Below are positions 25,406 to 32,584 of a stretch of DNA of 64,000 nt, one piece after another. This stretch comes from Methylobacterium goesingense (GTDB lineage Bacteria > Pseudomonadota > Alphaproteobacteria > Rhizobiales > Beijerinckiaceae). Position numbers and translations under genes: made by a program. The notes below the pieces were generated by a model. That model made no database searches, was not told the DNA's origin, and saw only the letters and a program-made list of their open reading frames with translations. Every line of letters starts with the position of its first letter. The stretch's first letter is position 1. The stretch covers positions 1 through 64,000 of the forward strand of contig NZ_BPQL01000017.1 of the NCBI RefSeq assembly GCF_022179225.1. The letters are read 5' to 3'.

Positions 25406-26410
25406 TTACAGGCCGATCAGGGTGGCGATGGCCTCCGCCCCGGCTGCGGGCGAAGATTCGCCGCGCCCGACCGCGGCCTCGGCTTCCGCCGTCTGGCGGC
25501 GCACGTCGGCCGAGCCGACGAGGCGCTGATGCAGGCGCTCGTGCACCAGGGCCCACATCCACTTCACGTCCTGGGCCCGGCGCTTCGTGGCGATCTCGCC
25601 CGTGGCGGTGAGCTTGTTGCGGTGGTCGACGATTCGCTCCCAGAGGCCGTCGAGACCCTTGTTGTTCAGGCCCGAGATCGTGACCACGGGTGGCGTCCAG
25701 GTCGAACTCGGCGCCGAGAGGATGTGCAGGGCGGCACGGTACTCCGAGGCTGCGGCGCTCGCCCGGCGCTCGCCCTCGCCGTCATCGGCCTTGTTGACCG
25801 CGATCATGTCGGCGAGTTCGAGAATGCCCTTCTTGATGCCCTGAAGCTCGTCGCCGGCCCCCGGCAGCATCAGCACGAGGAAGAAGTCGGTCAGGTCCGC
25901 CACCGCCGTCTCCGACTGGCCGACGCCGACGGTCTCGACCAGGATGACGTCGAACCCCGCCGCCTCGCAGAGCAGCATGGTCTCGCGGGTCTTGGCGGCG
26001 ACGCCCCCCAGGGTGCCGGAGGAGGGGGAGGGGCGGATGAAGGCGTTGGGGTCGAGGGCAAGGCGCGCCATCCGGGTCTTGTCGCCCAGGATCGAGCCGC
26101 CGGTGCGGGTGGAGGAGGGGTCGACCGCCAGCACCGCCACCCGGTGTCCGGCCGCCGTCAGGTTGGCGCCGAGCGCATCGATGGTGGTCGACTTGCCGAC
26201 GCCGGGCACGCCGGTGATGCCGACGCGGATCGCCGTGCCGGTGTGGGGCAGAACCGCGTCGATGAGGCCGCGTGCCGCTGCCCGGTGATCGGGCCGCTTT
26301 GATTCCGCCAACGTAATCGCCCGCGCCAGGGCGGCGCGGTCCCCGGCGAGCAGTCGCTCGCGCAGGGCATCGATGTCGAGGGCAGGGGCGGGTGCGGATG
26401 ACAGGGCCAT
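25406..26410 (-). CDS. meaB: MeaB, G3E GTPase chaperone of methylmalonyl-CoA mutase
   Basis: A 334-residue P-loop GTPase that loads and protects the adenosylcobalamin of methylmalonyl-CoA mutase. In serine-cycle methylotrophs it is needed for glyoxylate regeneration through the ethylmalonyl-CoA pathway. The P-loop is GVPGVGKS (residues 67-74), followed by AVDPSSTRTGGSILGDKTRM, the switch region VETVGVGQSE and the base-specificity motif NKAD. The C-terminal dimerisation arm (TSG-like ISGLNNKGLDGLW) is present. The ATG at 26410 is preceded by AAGG. The longer frame has no family similarity before it. Confidence 0.95.
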   Translation of the reverse strand: MALSSAPAPALDIDALRERLLAGDRAALARAITLAESKRPDHRAAARGLIDAVLPHTGTAIRVGITGVPGVGKSTTIDALGANLTAAGHRVAVLAVDPSSTRTGGSILGDKTRMARLALDPNAFIRPSPSSGTLGGVAAKTRETMLLCEAAGFDVILVETVGVGQSETAVADLTDFFLVLMLPGAGDELQGIKKGILELADMIAVNKADDGEGERRASAAASEYRAALHILSAPSSTWTPPVVTISGLNNKGLDGLWERIVDHRNKLTATGEIATKRRAQDVKWMWALVHERLHQRLVGSADVRRQTAEAEAAVGRGESSPAAGAEAIATLIGL

Positions 26411-26661
26411 GGTTGCCTTCTTTGCCGGTCCTGCCGGGATTCGTCGAGAGGCAGGGCCGTCGTCGCGCGGTCTTGATCCGTCGCGGCGCCGAAACGCGGC
26501 CTGCTGCGCCTGTGGGCGTGCCGCCACAGGGCTCCCTCTGCCCGCAATCCACATCGCCACGGTCACGCTTCCGCCGCGCCATGGTCACGATCCTCGTCGA
26601 CAGGGTAGCACCACGCCGGGGCCGCTCCCGGCCCGCCATCGTCAGGATCGCCTTGCCCGAC

Positions 26662-27726
26662 ATGATCCGCTCCAACCGAACGACCCGACCGAAAGCCCCG
26701 ACCCGTCGTGCCCTGCTGCGGTTCGCCGCCCTCTCGGGCGTGGCCGCCCTCGCGCCGGGGCTCGCCGGCTGCGTGGCGGACGGGCTCGTCAGCGATACGG
26801 TGGTGGGCGGGGCTCCGGAGCGGCAATCGGCCCTCGACGTCAGCCCGGTCCTGCTCGTGGCGACCACACGCAAGCCCGTCGGCGCGCCGCCGAAGAGCCC
26901 CTTCTTCAGTTCCGAGCGGGGACGCGGGCTTAGCTTCGCCGAGGTCCGGCTCTCGGCCCCCGACCGCTCGCTGATCGGCAAGGTCTCCTCGGTGGTCACC
27001 GGCGACTGGGCCGTGACGGCGGTGCCGCAGGTCGAGACCGGGCCGGGGGCCGCCGGCGCCTTCGCGCAGGCGGCTTTGGGGCGCGACGTACTGATCTACG
27101 TCCACGGCTACCGTGAGAGCTTCCAGTCGGCGGCCGTCAGCGCGGCCCGGCTCTCGGACGGCATCCGCTTCCGGGGCGCCTCGGCGCTGTTCACCTGGCC
27201 CTCGGCGGCGGCCACCTTCGATTACGGCTACGATCGGGAGAGCGCGCTCTGGTCGCGCGACGGTTTCGAGGACCTCCTGAAGGCACTGGCGAACTCGCCC
27301 TCCGGCGGGCGCATCAACATCGTCGCGCATTCCATGGGAACGCTCCTGACCCTGGAGACCCTGCGCATGCTGCGGGCCGAGGCCGGCGAGGCGGCCATGG
27401 CCCGCATCGGCGCTGTGGTGCTCGCCGCCCCCGACATCGACATAGACCTGTTCACCAGCGCCATCGAACGCATGGGGCCGGACGTGACCAAGGTCACGGT
27501 GATCTCCTCCACCAAGGACCGGGCGCTGGAACTCTCCGGCGCCATCGCGGGCGGCGTCGTCCGGGCGGGCGCGGCCGACCGCGAACGCCTGGAGGCGCTC
27601 GGCGTCCGGGTGGCCGACGCCTCCGATTACGGCGGCGGCCTGATCAACCACGACCTGTTCCTGTCGAACCCCGACGTGCAGGGCGTGGTCAAGCGTGCCA
27701 TCGGGCGGGCGAGCGGGGGCGCCTGA
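26662..27726 (+). CDS. Alpha/beta hydrolase lipoprotein (DUF900/COG4782 type)
   Basis: A 354-residue exported esterase-like protein. The N-terminus has a twin-arginine-like stretch (TRRALLRFAALSG) and lipobox LAGC, so it is probably a Tat-exported lipoprotein. The hydrolase domain begins at LLVATTRKP and carries VLIYVHGYRESFQSAA (oxyanion region), SALFTWPSAA, and the nucleophile in INIVAHSMGT (Ser224), with an ending HDLFLSNPDVQ. This is the DUF900 family, whose substrates are unknown. The start at 26662 places the signal peptide at the N-terminus; in-frame upstream starts exist at 26581 and earlier. It is divergent from meaB. Confidence 0.82.
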   Translation: MIRSNRTTRPKAPTRRALLRFAALSGVAALAPGLAGCVADGLVSDTVVGGAPERQSALDVSPVLLVATTRKPVGAPPKSPFFSSERGRGLSFAEVRLSAPDRSLIGKVSSVVTGDWAVTAVPQVETGPGAAGAFAQAALGRDVLIYVHGYRESFQSAAVSAARLSDGIRFRGASALFTWPSAAATFDYGYDRESALWSRDGFEDLLKALANSPSGGRINIVAHSMGTLLTLETLRMLRAEAGEAAMARIGAVVLAAPDIDIDLFTSAIERMGPDVTKVTVISSTKDRALELSGAIAGGVVRAGAADRERLEALGVRVADASDYGGGLINHDLFLSNPDVQGVVKRAIGRASGGA

Positions 27727-27736
27727 CCGTACCACC

Positions 27737-27773
27737 CTCGAGTTCACCCTTGCCCTACTCGAGTTCACCCTTG
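27737..27773. repeat. Two 16-bp direct repeats spaced 21 bp apart
   Basis: CTCGAGTTCACCCTTG occurs at 27737-27752 and again at 27758-27773, identical. They lie just after the hydrolase stop and about 60 bases before the acidic protein gene. A 21-base period equals two DNA turns, so both copies would face the same side of the helix, as for tandem operator sites; a short duplication is equally possible. Confidence 0.7.
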
Positions 27774-27835
27774 GCCTATCGGGCGTTCGCCCCTACACGG
27801 ACAGCGGCCCCGGGCCACAGAGATAAGGATTCGCG

Positions 27836-28210
27836 ATGTTCACTCTCGAGATCGATGGCGTGGCCATCGCGGTCATCAACGGCTCCGAGGAGGTCGCCAA
27901 CGACCTCTTCACCTGCGATGGCTTCAAGGACGACATCCAGACCATGAAGAGCGACGGCAAGGTGCTGTGGAACGGCACCTCTCCGCTCAAGATCCGCGCC
28001 GCCACCGAGGAAGAGATCGAGATCTTCGAGGACGCCCTCGCGGAGGACGATTCGGAAGAGGACGAGCCCTACGAGCCGGATGCCCGCCACGCCCAGGCTT
28101 CCAACGACGACAAGGCCTCCGACGACGACTCGGAAGAGGACGACGAGGAGGACGATGCCGACATCGTGTTCCTCGTGGACATCGACGAGGATGGCGGCCT
28201 CGATTCCTGA
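27836..28210 (+). CDS. Acidic hypothetical protein
   Basis: A 124-residue soluble protein. Residues 1-65 look folded (MFTLEIDGVAIAVINGSEEVANDLFTCDG...). Residues ~66-124 are extremely acidic, with runs of Asp/Glu such as DDSEEDDEEDDAD, ending DIVFLVDIDEDGGLDS. An ATAAGGATT ribosome site precedes the ATG, and a textbook terminator follows, so it is a single-gene unit. No family recognised. Such tails may bind basic proteins or metal ions, which is speculation. Confidence 0.7.
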   Translation: MFTLEIDGVAIAVINGSEEVANDLFTCDGFKDDIQTMKSDGKVLWNGTSPLKIRAATEEEIEIFEDALAEDDSEEDEPYEPDARHAQASNDDKASDDDSEEDDEEDDADIVFLVDIDEDGGLDS

Positions 28211-28265
28211 GATCTCCGCGCCCTCCGGAGCCTGAACCCAAGGTCGGCTTCCCATCGGCCAAGCG

Positions 28266-28292
28266 CCCCGCCCCTCAACGGGCGGGGTTTTT
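28266..28292. terminator. Intrinsic terminator after the acidic protein gene
   Basis: CCCCGCCC (28266-28273) pairs with GGGCGGGG (28280-28287), a six-base loop, followed by five T. It lies between convergent genes. Confidence 0.9.
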
Positions 28293-28310
28293 CGTGGCCG
28301 GCGGCCGGAG

Positions 28311-30017
28311 TCAGTTCATGGTGGGGCGGGCTGCCCTGTTCGGAATCAGGCCCGGTGGGATGGGCGCATCGCCCTGTGACTTGATCGGCGCGATCCCGGC
28401 GGCGGCTGCCCGCGGTTTGGGCGGGGACGACTTGGCGGTGTCCGGTCTGGCGCTCTCCACCTTGCCGGTATCCGTCTTCGCCACGGCGCCCGCCTTCTCG
28501 GGCACCATCGCTTTCCTGGGCGTGATCGCCCCCGTGGTGGCGACCTCCGGCATCGGCACCGCCGGGCTGTCGATGCCGTAGATGTCGTCGCGGAAGTGGG
28601 CGCGGCCGTCCGGGGTGGCGTAGCCGGTGAGATACACGAAGGTCACCGGGATCTGCTTCGGGAGCTTGATGTCCAGACGCTCGTTGGTGGCGATGCTGGT
28701 CTCGATCTCGATCGGGCCCCAGGTCGAGCCGGAACCGTTGGGACCGGGTGTGCCTTCGAGAAGCCAGCCGGCCAGTTCCTTCACCTGCGCGACGCGCACG
28801 CAACCATGCGAGTGGAACCGCACCTCGCGGGCGAACAGCGACTTCGACGGCGTGTCGTGCATGTAGACAGCCTGCTTGTTCGGCATGTCGATGCGCACCT
28901 GCCCCAGGGAGTTCTCCAGGCCGGAATCCTGCCGAAGGGTGTAGTTCGCCGCCTTCTCGCTCGACCAGTCGATGGCGGTGGGGTCGACCTCCACACCGCC
29001 GGGGCCGAGGATGCGGATGCGCTCACGGGCGAGGTAGCCGGGGTCCTTGCGCATCTTCGGAATGATCTCCTTCTTGATGATGGAGACCGGCAGGGTCCAG
29101 GTCGGGTTGAGGTTCACGTCGGTGATGCGCGCCTCGATGCGCGGGGTCGCCTTGTCGGGTTTGCCGACCACCGCCACGTAGCGGCGCACCACCACGCCGT
29201 GGTCCACGGCCTCGACGGTGGCCGAGGGGATGTTCACCACCACGTAGCGCTCGCCATAGGCGAAGTTCGAGCCGATCTGGCGCGCGGCGGAGGCGGCGAG
29301 CTGGCGCTGGCGGGTCGCCGCCGGCACGTTGAGGGCCGCCACGGTCTGCCGGCCGATCAGCCCGGTCTCGGGCAGGCCGTGCCGGGCCTGGAAGGATTTG
29401 ATCGCGACGACGAGGGTCGCGTCGAGTTGATCGCCCGCCATGGCCTCTGGCGCCAGGTCGCCCACCAGGATCAGGTGCTTGCGCAGGGCCGGGATCGCCG
29501 GGTGGCTGGCGCCGGGCTTGATCACGAGGTCGACGGGCAGTGCCGGCCAGCCGCCGGAATCCGCCATGGCCTGGTAGCGGTCGGCCATGCGCAGGGTATC
29601 GAGGAAGGTCGAGGGGCTGAGCGTCGGGACCGGATCGGCGGAGACCCGCGCCACCACCAACGGCGGCAGCTCCCGCGACTTCTTCACGGGCGGCGCCGCG
29701 TCGCCCGAGCCCGGCACGATTGCCTGAATGGCCGGCGTCGTTGCCGGCGCCGCCACAAGGGCCTCGATCTTAGGCCGTGCGGGAGTGTCGGGCGCCCTGG
29801 CCGGATTCTCTGCTGTCGCCCTGGCGGGCGCCTCCTGCATCGTCCTGGCCGGGGTCTCCGCTGCCCTTACCGGGGCCTCGACCGCCCGAGTGGAGACCTG
29901 CTGGCCCATGGCGGTAGCACCGAGGGCAAGGAGAAGCGTCATGGAGGACAGGCCCGCACGCAGGGCTGCGCGGGGCGTGAGCGGCTTGAGAAGGTCGGCA
30001 CTGTGGCGCCAATACAT
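28311..30017 (-). CDS. L,D-transpeptidase (YkuD) with peptidoglycan-binding domain
   Basis: A 568-residue exported cell-wall enzyme that crosslinks meso-diaminopimelate residues of peptidoglycan (3-3 links). A signal anchor (around LSSMTLLLALGATAMG) is followed by a Pro/Ala/Thr-rich linker, a peptidoglycan-binding domain (residues ~180-232, LVVAIKSFQARHGLPETGLIGRQT) and the YkuD domain with YMHDTPSK (His387) and FHSHGCVRV (His404, catalytic Cys406). This layout is that of the LdtD/YcbB class. A basic Pro/Lys tail closes the protein. The ATG at 30017 has a GAGAGATCC site and precedes the signal sequence directly. It is the second YkuD-fold enzyme in the window. Confidence 0.92.
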   Translation of the reverse strand: MYWRHSADLLKPLTPRAALRAGLSSMTLLLALGATAMGQQVSTRAVEAPVRAAETPARTMQEAPARATAENPARAPDTPARPKIEALVAAPATTPAIQAIVPGSGDAAPPVKKSRELPPLVVARVSADPVPTLSPSTFLDTLRMADRYQAMADSGGWPALPVDLVIKPGASHPAIPALRKHLILVGDLAPEAMAGDQLDATLVVAIKSFQARHGLPETGLIGRQTVAALNVPAATRQRQLAASAARQIGSNFAYGERYVVVNIPSATVEAVDHGVVVRRYVAVVGKPDKATPRIEARITDVNLNPTWTLPVSIIKKEIIPKMRKDPGYLARERIRILGPGGVEVDPTAIDWSSEKAANYTLRQDSGLENSLGQVRIDMPNKQAVYMHDTPSKSLFAREVRFHSHGCVRVAQVKELAGWLLEGTPGPNGSGSTWGPIEIETSIATNERLDIKLPKQIPVTFVYLTGYATPDGRAHFRDDIYGIDSPAVPMPEVATTGAITPRKAMVPEKAGAVAKTDTGKVESARPDTAKSSPPKPRAAAAGIAPIKSQGDAPIPPGLIPNRAARPTMN

Positions 30018-30146
30018 CACGGATCTCTCGCGTGTGGTGTCTCCCCAACCATGCTCGCGGAGGGTTACCAATCTCCTGTCCCGGCCTGACGTGGTCCACA
30101 GGGCGCCCTAACTCTGGCCCGCGTGCAGAGCGCGGAAGGAGAGTCC

Positions 30147-30995
30147 ATGACCATGCATCCGGCACTTCAGGCGGGGCGAACCGCCGTCGTCACCGGCGCG
30201 GCGAGCGGAATCGGGTTGGCGGCGGCCAAGCGCTTCGCCGCCGAGGGGCTGGCGGTCTGGCTCGCCGATCTGCCCGGCGAGGCGCTGGATGCCGCCCGCG
30301 CGGAGGTTGCGGCCGTCGCCGGGGACGCTCCCGTCCGAGCGCTCGCCACCGATGTCCGGCGCCCCGAGGACATCGCGGCCCTGCGCGATGCGGCCTGTGC
30401 CGAAGGCCCGCCCGCCGTGGTGATGTTGAATGCCGGGATCGAGGCCGGCGGCCGGCTTTTCTCGGACGCCGAGACCTGGGCGCGCATCCTCGACACGAAC
30501 CTCTGGGGCGTCATCAACGGCATCCAGGCCTTCGCGCCGGCGATGATCGCGGGCGGGCAGCCCGGCGCCATCGTGGTCACGGGCTCGAAGCAGGGCATCA
30601 CCACGCCGCCGGGCAACACGCCCTACAACGTTTCGAAGGCGGGCGTGAAGGCGGTGACGGAGGCGCTCGCCCACGACCTGCGCGGGTGCGAAGGCTGCCG
30701 CACCAGCGCCCACCTGCTGATTCCGGGCTTCGTCTATACGGGCCTCGCCAAAGCCCGTGGGATCACCGAGAAGCCCGATGGAGCCTGGACGCCGGAGGAG
30801 ACTGTGCGCTTCATGCTGGAGCGGCTGGAGGCCGGCGACTTCTACATCCTCTGCCCGGACAACGAGACCACGCGGGCGCAGGACGAGCGCCGCATCGCCT
30901 GGGCCGCCGGCGACATCATCGAGAACCGCCCCGCCCTGTCGCGCTGGCACCCGGATCATGCGGAGGCGTTCCGGGCGTTCGCTGCGGGGCGCTGA
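30147..30995 (+). CDS. Short-chain dehydrogenase/reductase
   Basis: A 282-residue classical SDR. The cofactor motif is TGAASGIG, the NNAG position is LNAG, and the catalytic residues are Ser in VVTGSKQG and Tyr-x3-Lys in YNVSK. The acidic residue after the second strand (LADLP) favours NAD. It differs from textbook SDRs by a long C-terminal part (DNETTRAQDERRIAWAAGDIIENRPALSRWHPDH) shared with other proteobacterial SDRs of unknown substrate. A strong GGAAGGAGAG site precedes ATG 30147. Divergent from the L,D-transpeptidase gene. Confidence 0.88.
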   Translation: MTMHPALQAGRTAVVTGAASGIGLAAAKRFAAEGLAVWLADLPGEALDAARAEVAAVAGDAPVRALATDVRRPEDIAALRDAACAEGPPAVVMLNAGIEAGGRLFSDAETWARILDTNLWGVINGIQAFAPAMIAGGQPGAIVVTGSKQGITTPPGNTPYNVSKAGVKAVTEALAHDLRGCEGCRTSAHLLIPGFVYTGLAKARGITEKPDGAWTPEETVRFMLERLEAGDFYILCPDNETTRAQDERRIAWAAGDIIENRPALSRWHPDHAEAFRAFAAGR

Positions 30996-31240
30996 GGCGA
31001 GGGATGTCCCGCAGGCGATTCTGCCGGCTCCGGAAGGCGATCCCGGATCCGTGATGCGCGGGCAAGAGATCCGACCCGGGGCACACCGTTCGGCCGCCAC
31101 GGACCCGCGGCCGAGACGGTCGTCCGGGCGGCCGAAGCGATCCCGCGGAATTGGCCGATGGGCTGCAGTGTTGATAAGAATATATTGATATTTCTAGGCG
31201 GGGCGGACAACCTTGGGTGGTTTTCGCACCAGGGGATGGC
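30996..31240 (+). promoter_or_regulatory. Upstream region of the toxin gene with AT-rich element
   Basis: 245 bases. The segment 31,167-31,195 is markedly AT-rich in a GC-rich setting and carries two TTGATA copies (31171-31176, 31185-31190) within an imperfect palindrome AGAATATATTGATATTTCT. This is a likely promoter or silencer site for the following gene. The ribosome site AGGGGA lies at 31,231-31,236. Confidence 0.5.
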
Positions 31241-32281
31241 ATGCATGAGATTCTGACGGCGACCACCTCGAATGCGCTTCGCTGGCAGTTGGCCGCGCTC
31301 GCTGTCGAGGCGAAGCTCGTCCGCGTGCGCCTGGCGCTCAAGGTGTTCAACCCGTTCCAGCCGCGCGTCCCGGCCGGCACCCGGGAGGGCGGACAATGGG
31401 CCGGCGACGGCACCGCGGATCGGACCGGCGACGGTTCCTTGATCCAGCCTGTCGCGGGCCGGGAACGGGACCGGATCTCCGGCGCGGAGCTTGCCAAGGA
31501 TCCCTACCTCAACCGCCACATCGTCGATCGGCATGTCGGGAGGACCGACGCGGAGATGATCGAACGCGTCGCGGACAGTTACCGGCGGCAACTGTTCGGT
31601 CTCCTGCCGCCGACCACACCGCTGATGAGGGACGGATCCTTCGACCCGATCGAGTCTGCGAGAACCTTCATCAGGGCGGCTCTGGAAAAGAATAGAGACG
31701 CCGTTCAGCGAGTCGCAGAAGGGTCGAAGGAGGGCGCTTTGATCAAGTCGCGCTTGGGCTATCCGACCGGTCGAGAGGCCGTGAGCATCCCGAAGGATAC
31801 GCCCATCCGCATGAGGACGACCTATGGCGTCGGCTTCTTAATAGTCCATGATCGCTCGGTGGAGAGTGGATTTCGCATCATCACGGCTTTTCCGATGAAT
31901 GAAGATGACGAAGGAGAGAGAAAATCGAGCCTATACATCGACATGCGGGAGATGATAATGAACATTTCTTGGAAAGAATTTACTGGTCAATTTCATCCAT
32001 ACGTTCATCTTTATGGCGACACATGGGAAGATGTCGTCGGATACATCATGCAAAATAAAAGCAAAGAAGAAGGGCAAGAGATCAAAGCGTTTCTCACCGA
32101 TTTGCTCGAGAGAAACTCGAGTGATCAGGAGCTTTCAGATATTTGGGCCTATTCTTCCGCCCATGTCTATCCGACACGCAAAGATGGCTACAGGGCCTTC
32201 TATGATCTGATTCGTGATACGGTAGACCAGCATGTGCGAGGCGTTCTGCCCAAAAGGGTCAGGGTCATACCCGACCTGTGA
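31241..32281 (+). CDS. RNase A-like toxin fused to a probable CdiI-type immunity domain
   Basis: A 346-residue protein with three parts. Residues ~1-62 form a short N-terminal module ending in NPFQPRVPAGTREGGQW, a motif seen at the front of many uncharacterised alphaproteobacterial proteins. Residues ~85-220 match the bacterial RNase A-like toxin domain of contact-dependent inhibition effectors: HIVDRHVGRTDAEMIERV (catalytic His likely His98), ESARTFIRAALEKN, and the closing strand GFRIITAFP with Thr215 and Phe217, where the toxin family usually has Thr and Tyr. Residues ~240-346 (MNISWKEFTGQFHP...GDTWEDVV...LLERNSSDQEL...VYPTRKDGYRAFYD) resemble stand-alone immunity proteins of such toxins. 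The second half is visibly AT-rich. An internal ATG (31958) with GGGAG 6 bases upstream could give free immunity protein. No CdiB, Rhs or T6SS carrier is nearby. Confidence 0.65.
   Translation: MHEILTATTSNALRWQLAALAVEAKLVRVRLALKVFNPFQPRVPAGTREGGQWAGDGTADRTGDGSLIQPVAGRERDRISGAELAKDPYLNRHIVDRHVGRTDAEMIERVADSYRRQLFGLLPPTTPLMRDGSFDPIESARTFIRAALEKNRDAVQRVAEGSKEGALIKSRLGYPTGREAVSIPKDTPIRMRTTYGVGFLIVHDRSVESGFRIITAFPMNEDDEGERKSSLYIDMREMIMNISWKEFTGQFHPYVHLYGDTWEDVVGYIMQNKSKEEGQEIKAFLTDLLERNSSDQELSDIWAYSSAHVYPTRKDGYRAFYDLIRDTVDQHVRGVLPKRVRVIPDL
31946..31960 (+). promoter_or_regulatory. Internal ribosome site and start for the immunity domain
   Basis: CGGGAG at 31946-31951 is followed after 6 bases by an in-frame ATG at 31958. 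Translation from here would make a 107-residue protein, about the size of free CdiI-type immunity proteins. A second strong AAGGAG (31911-31916) lies further upstream but has no start codon at proper distance. Confidence 0.5.
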
Positions 32282-32584
32282 TGCTGTCCCTCGCAAGGCT
32301 GCGACAATCGATCGTCCAAGGGGCTTCATCCCTCCGGCCGGGCCGGGGGCGGAGCCCCGCATGGGCGCCGCGCCACCTTCAGGGGCCTTGCCCCTGAACA
32401 CCCCACCCAACGGACCGAGGTCCTCGGGGATCCTCGGATGAGCGCTCGAGGGGGCAGGCGCACGAGCGGCGCAGCGTGGCCGGCCCGCCTTGGCGAGGTT
32501 CCTGCAGGGGTATAATCCCGACGGTGATGGATCGGTCGGCTCGGATGCCGACGCCGTCGACCCTCAGGACTCCGGGAGCCGCCC
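32282..32584. other. Hairpin-rich intergenic region between the toxin gene and zwf
   Basis: 303 bases. It contains GGGGCT/AGCCCC arms (32320-32325 and 32353-32358) and a perfect 9-bp hairpin TTCAGGGGC-ctt-GCCCCTGAA (32378-32398). The two stems in tandem look like a dispersed palindromic element or a double terminator. Neither has a T-run. The zwf promoter must lie in the remaining ~180 bases, but I could not identify its elements. Confidence 0.5.
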
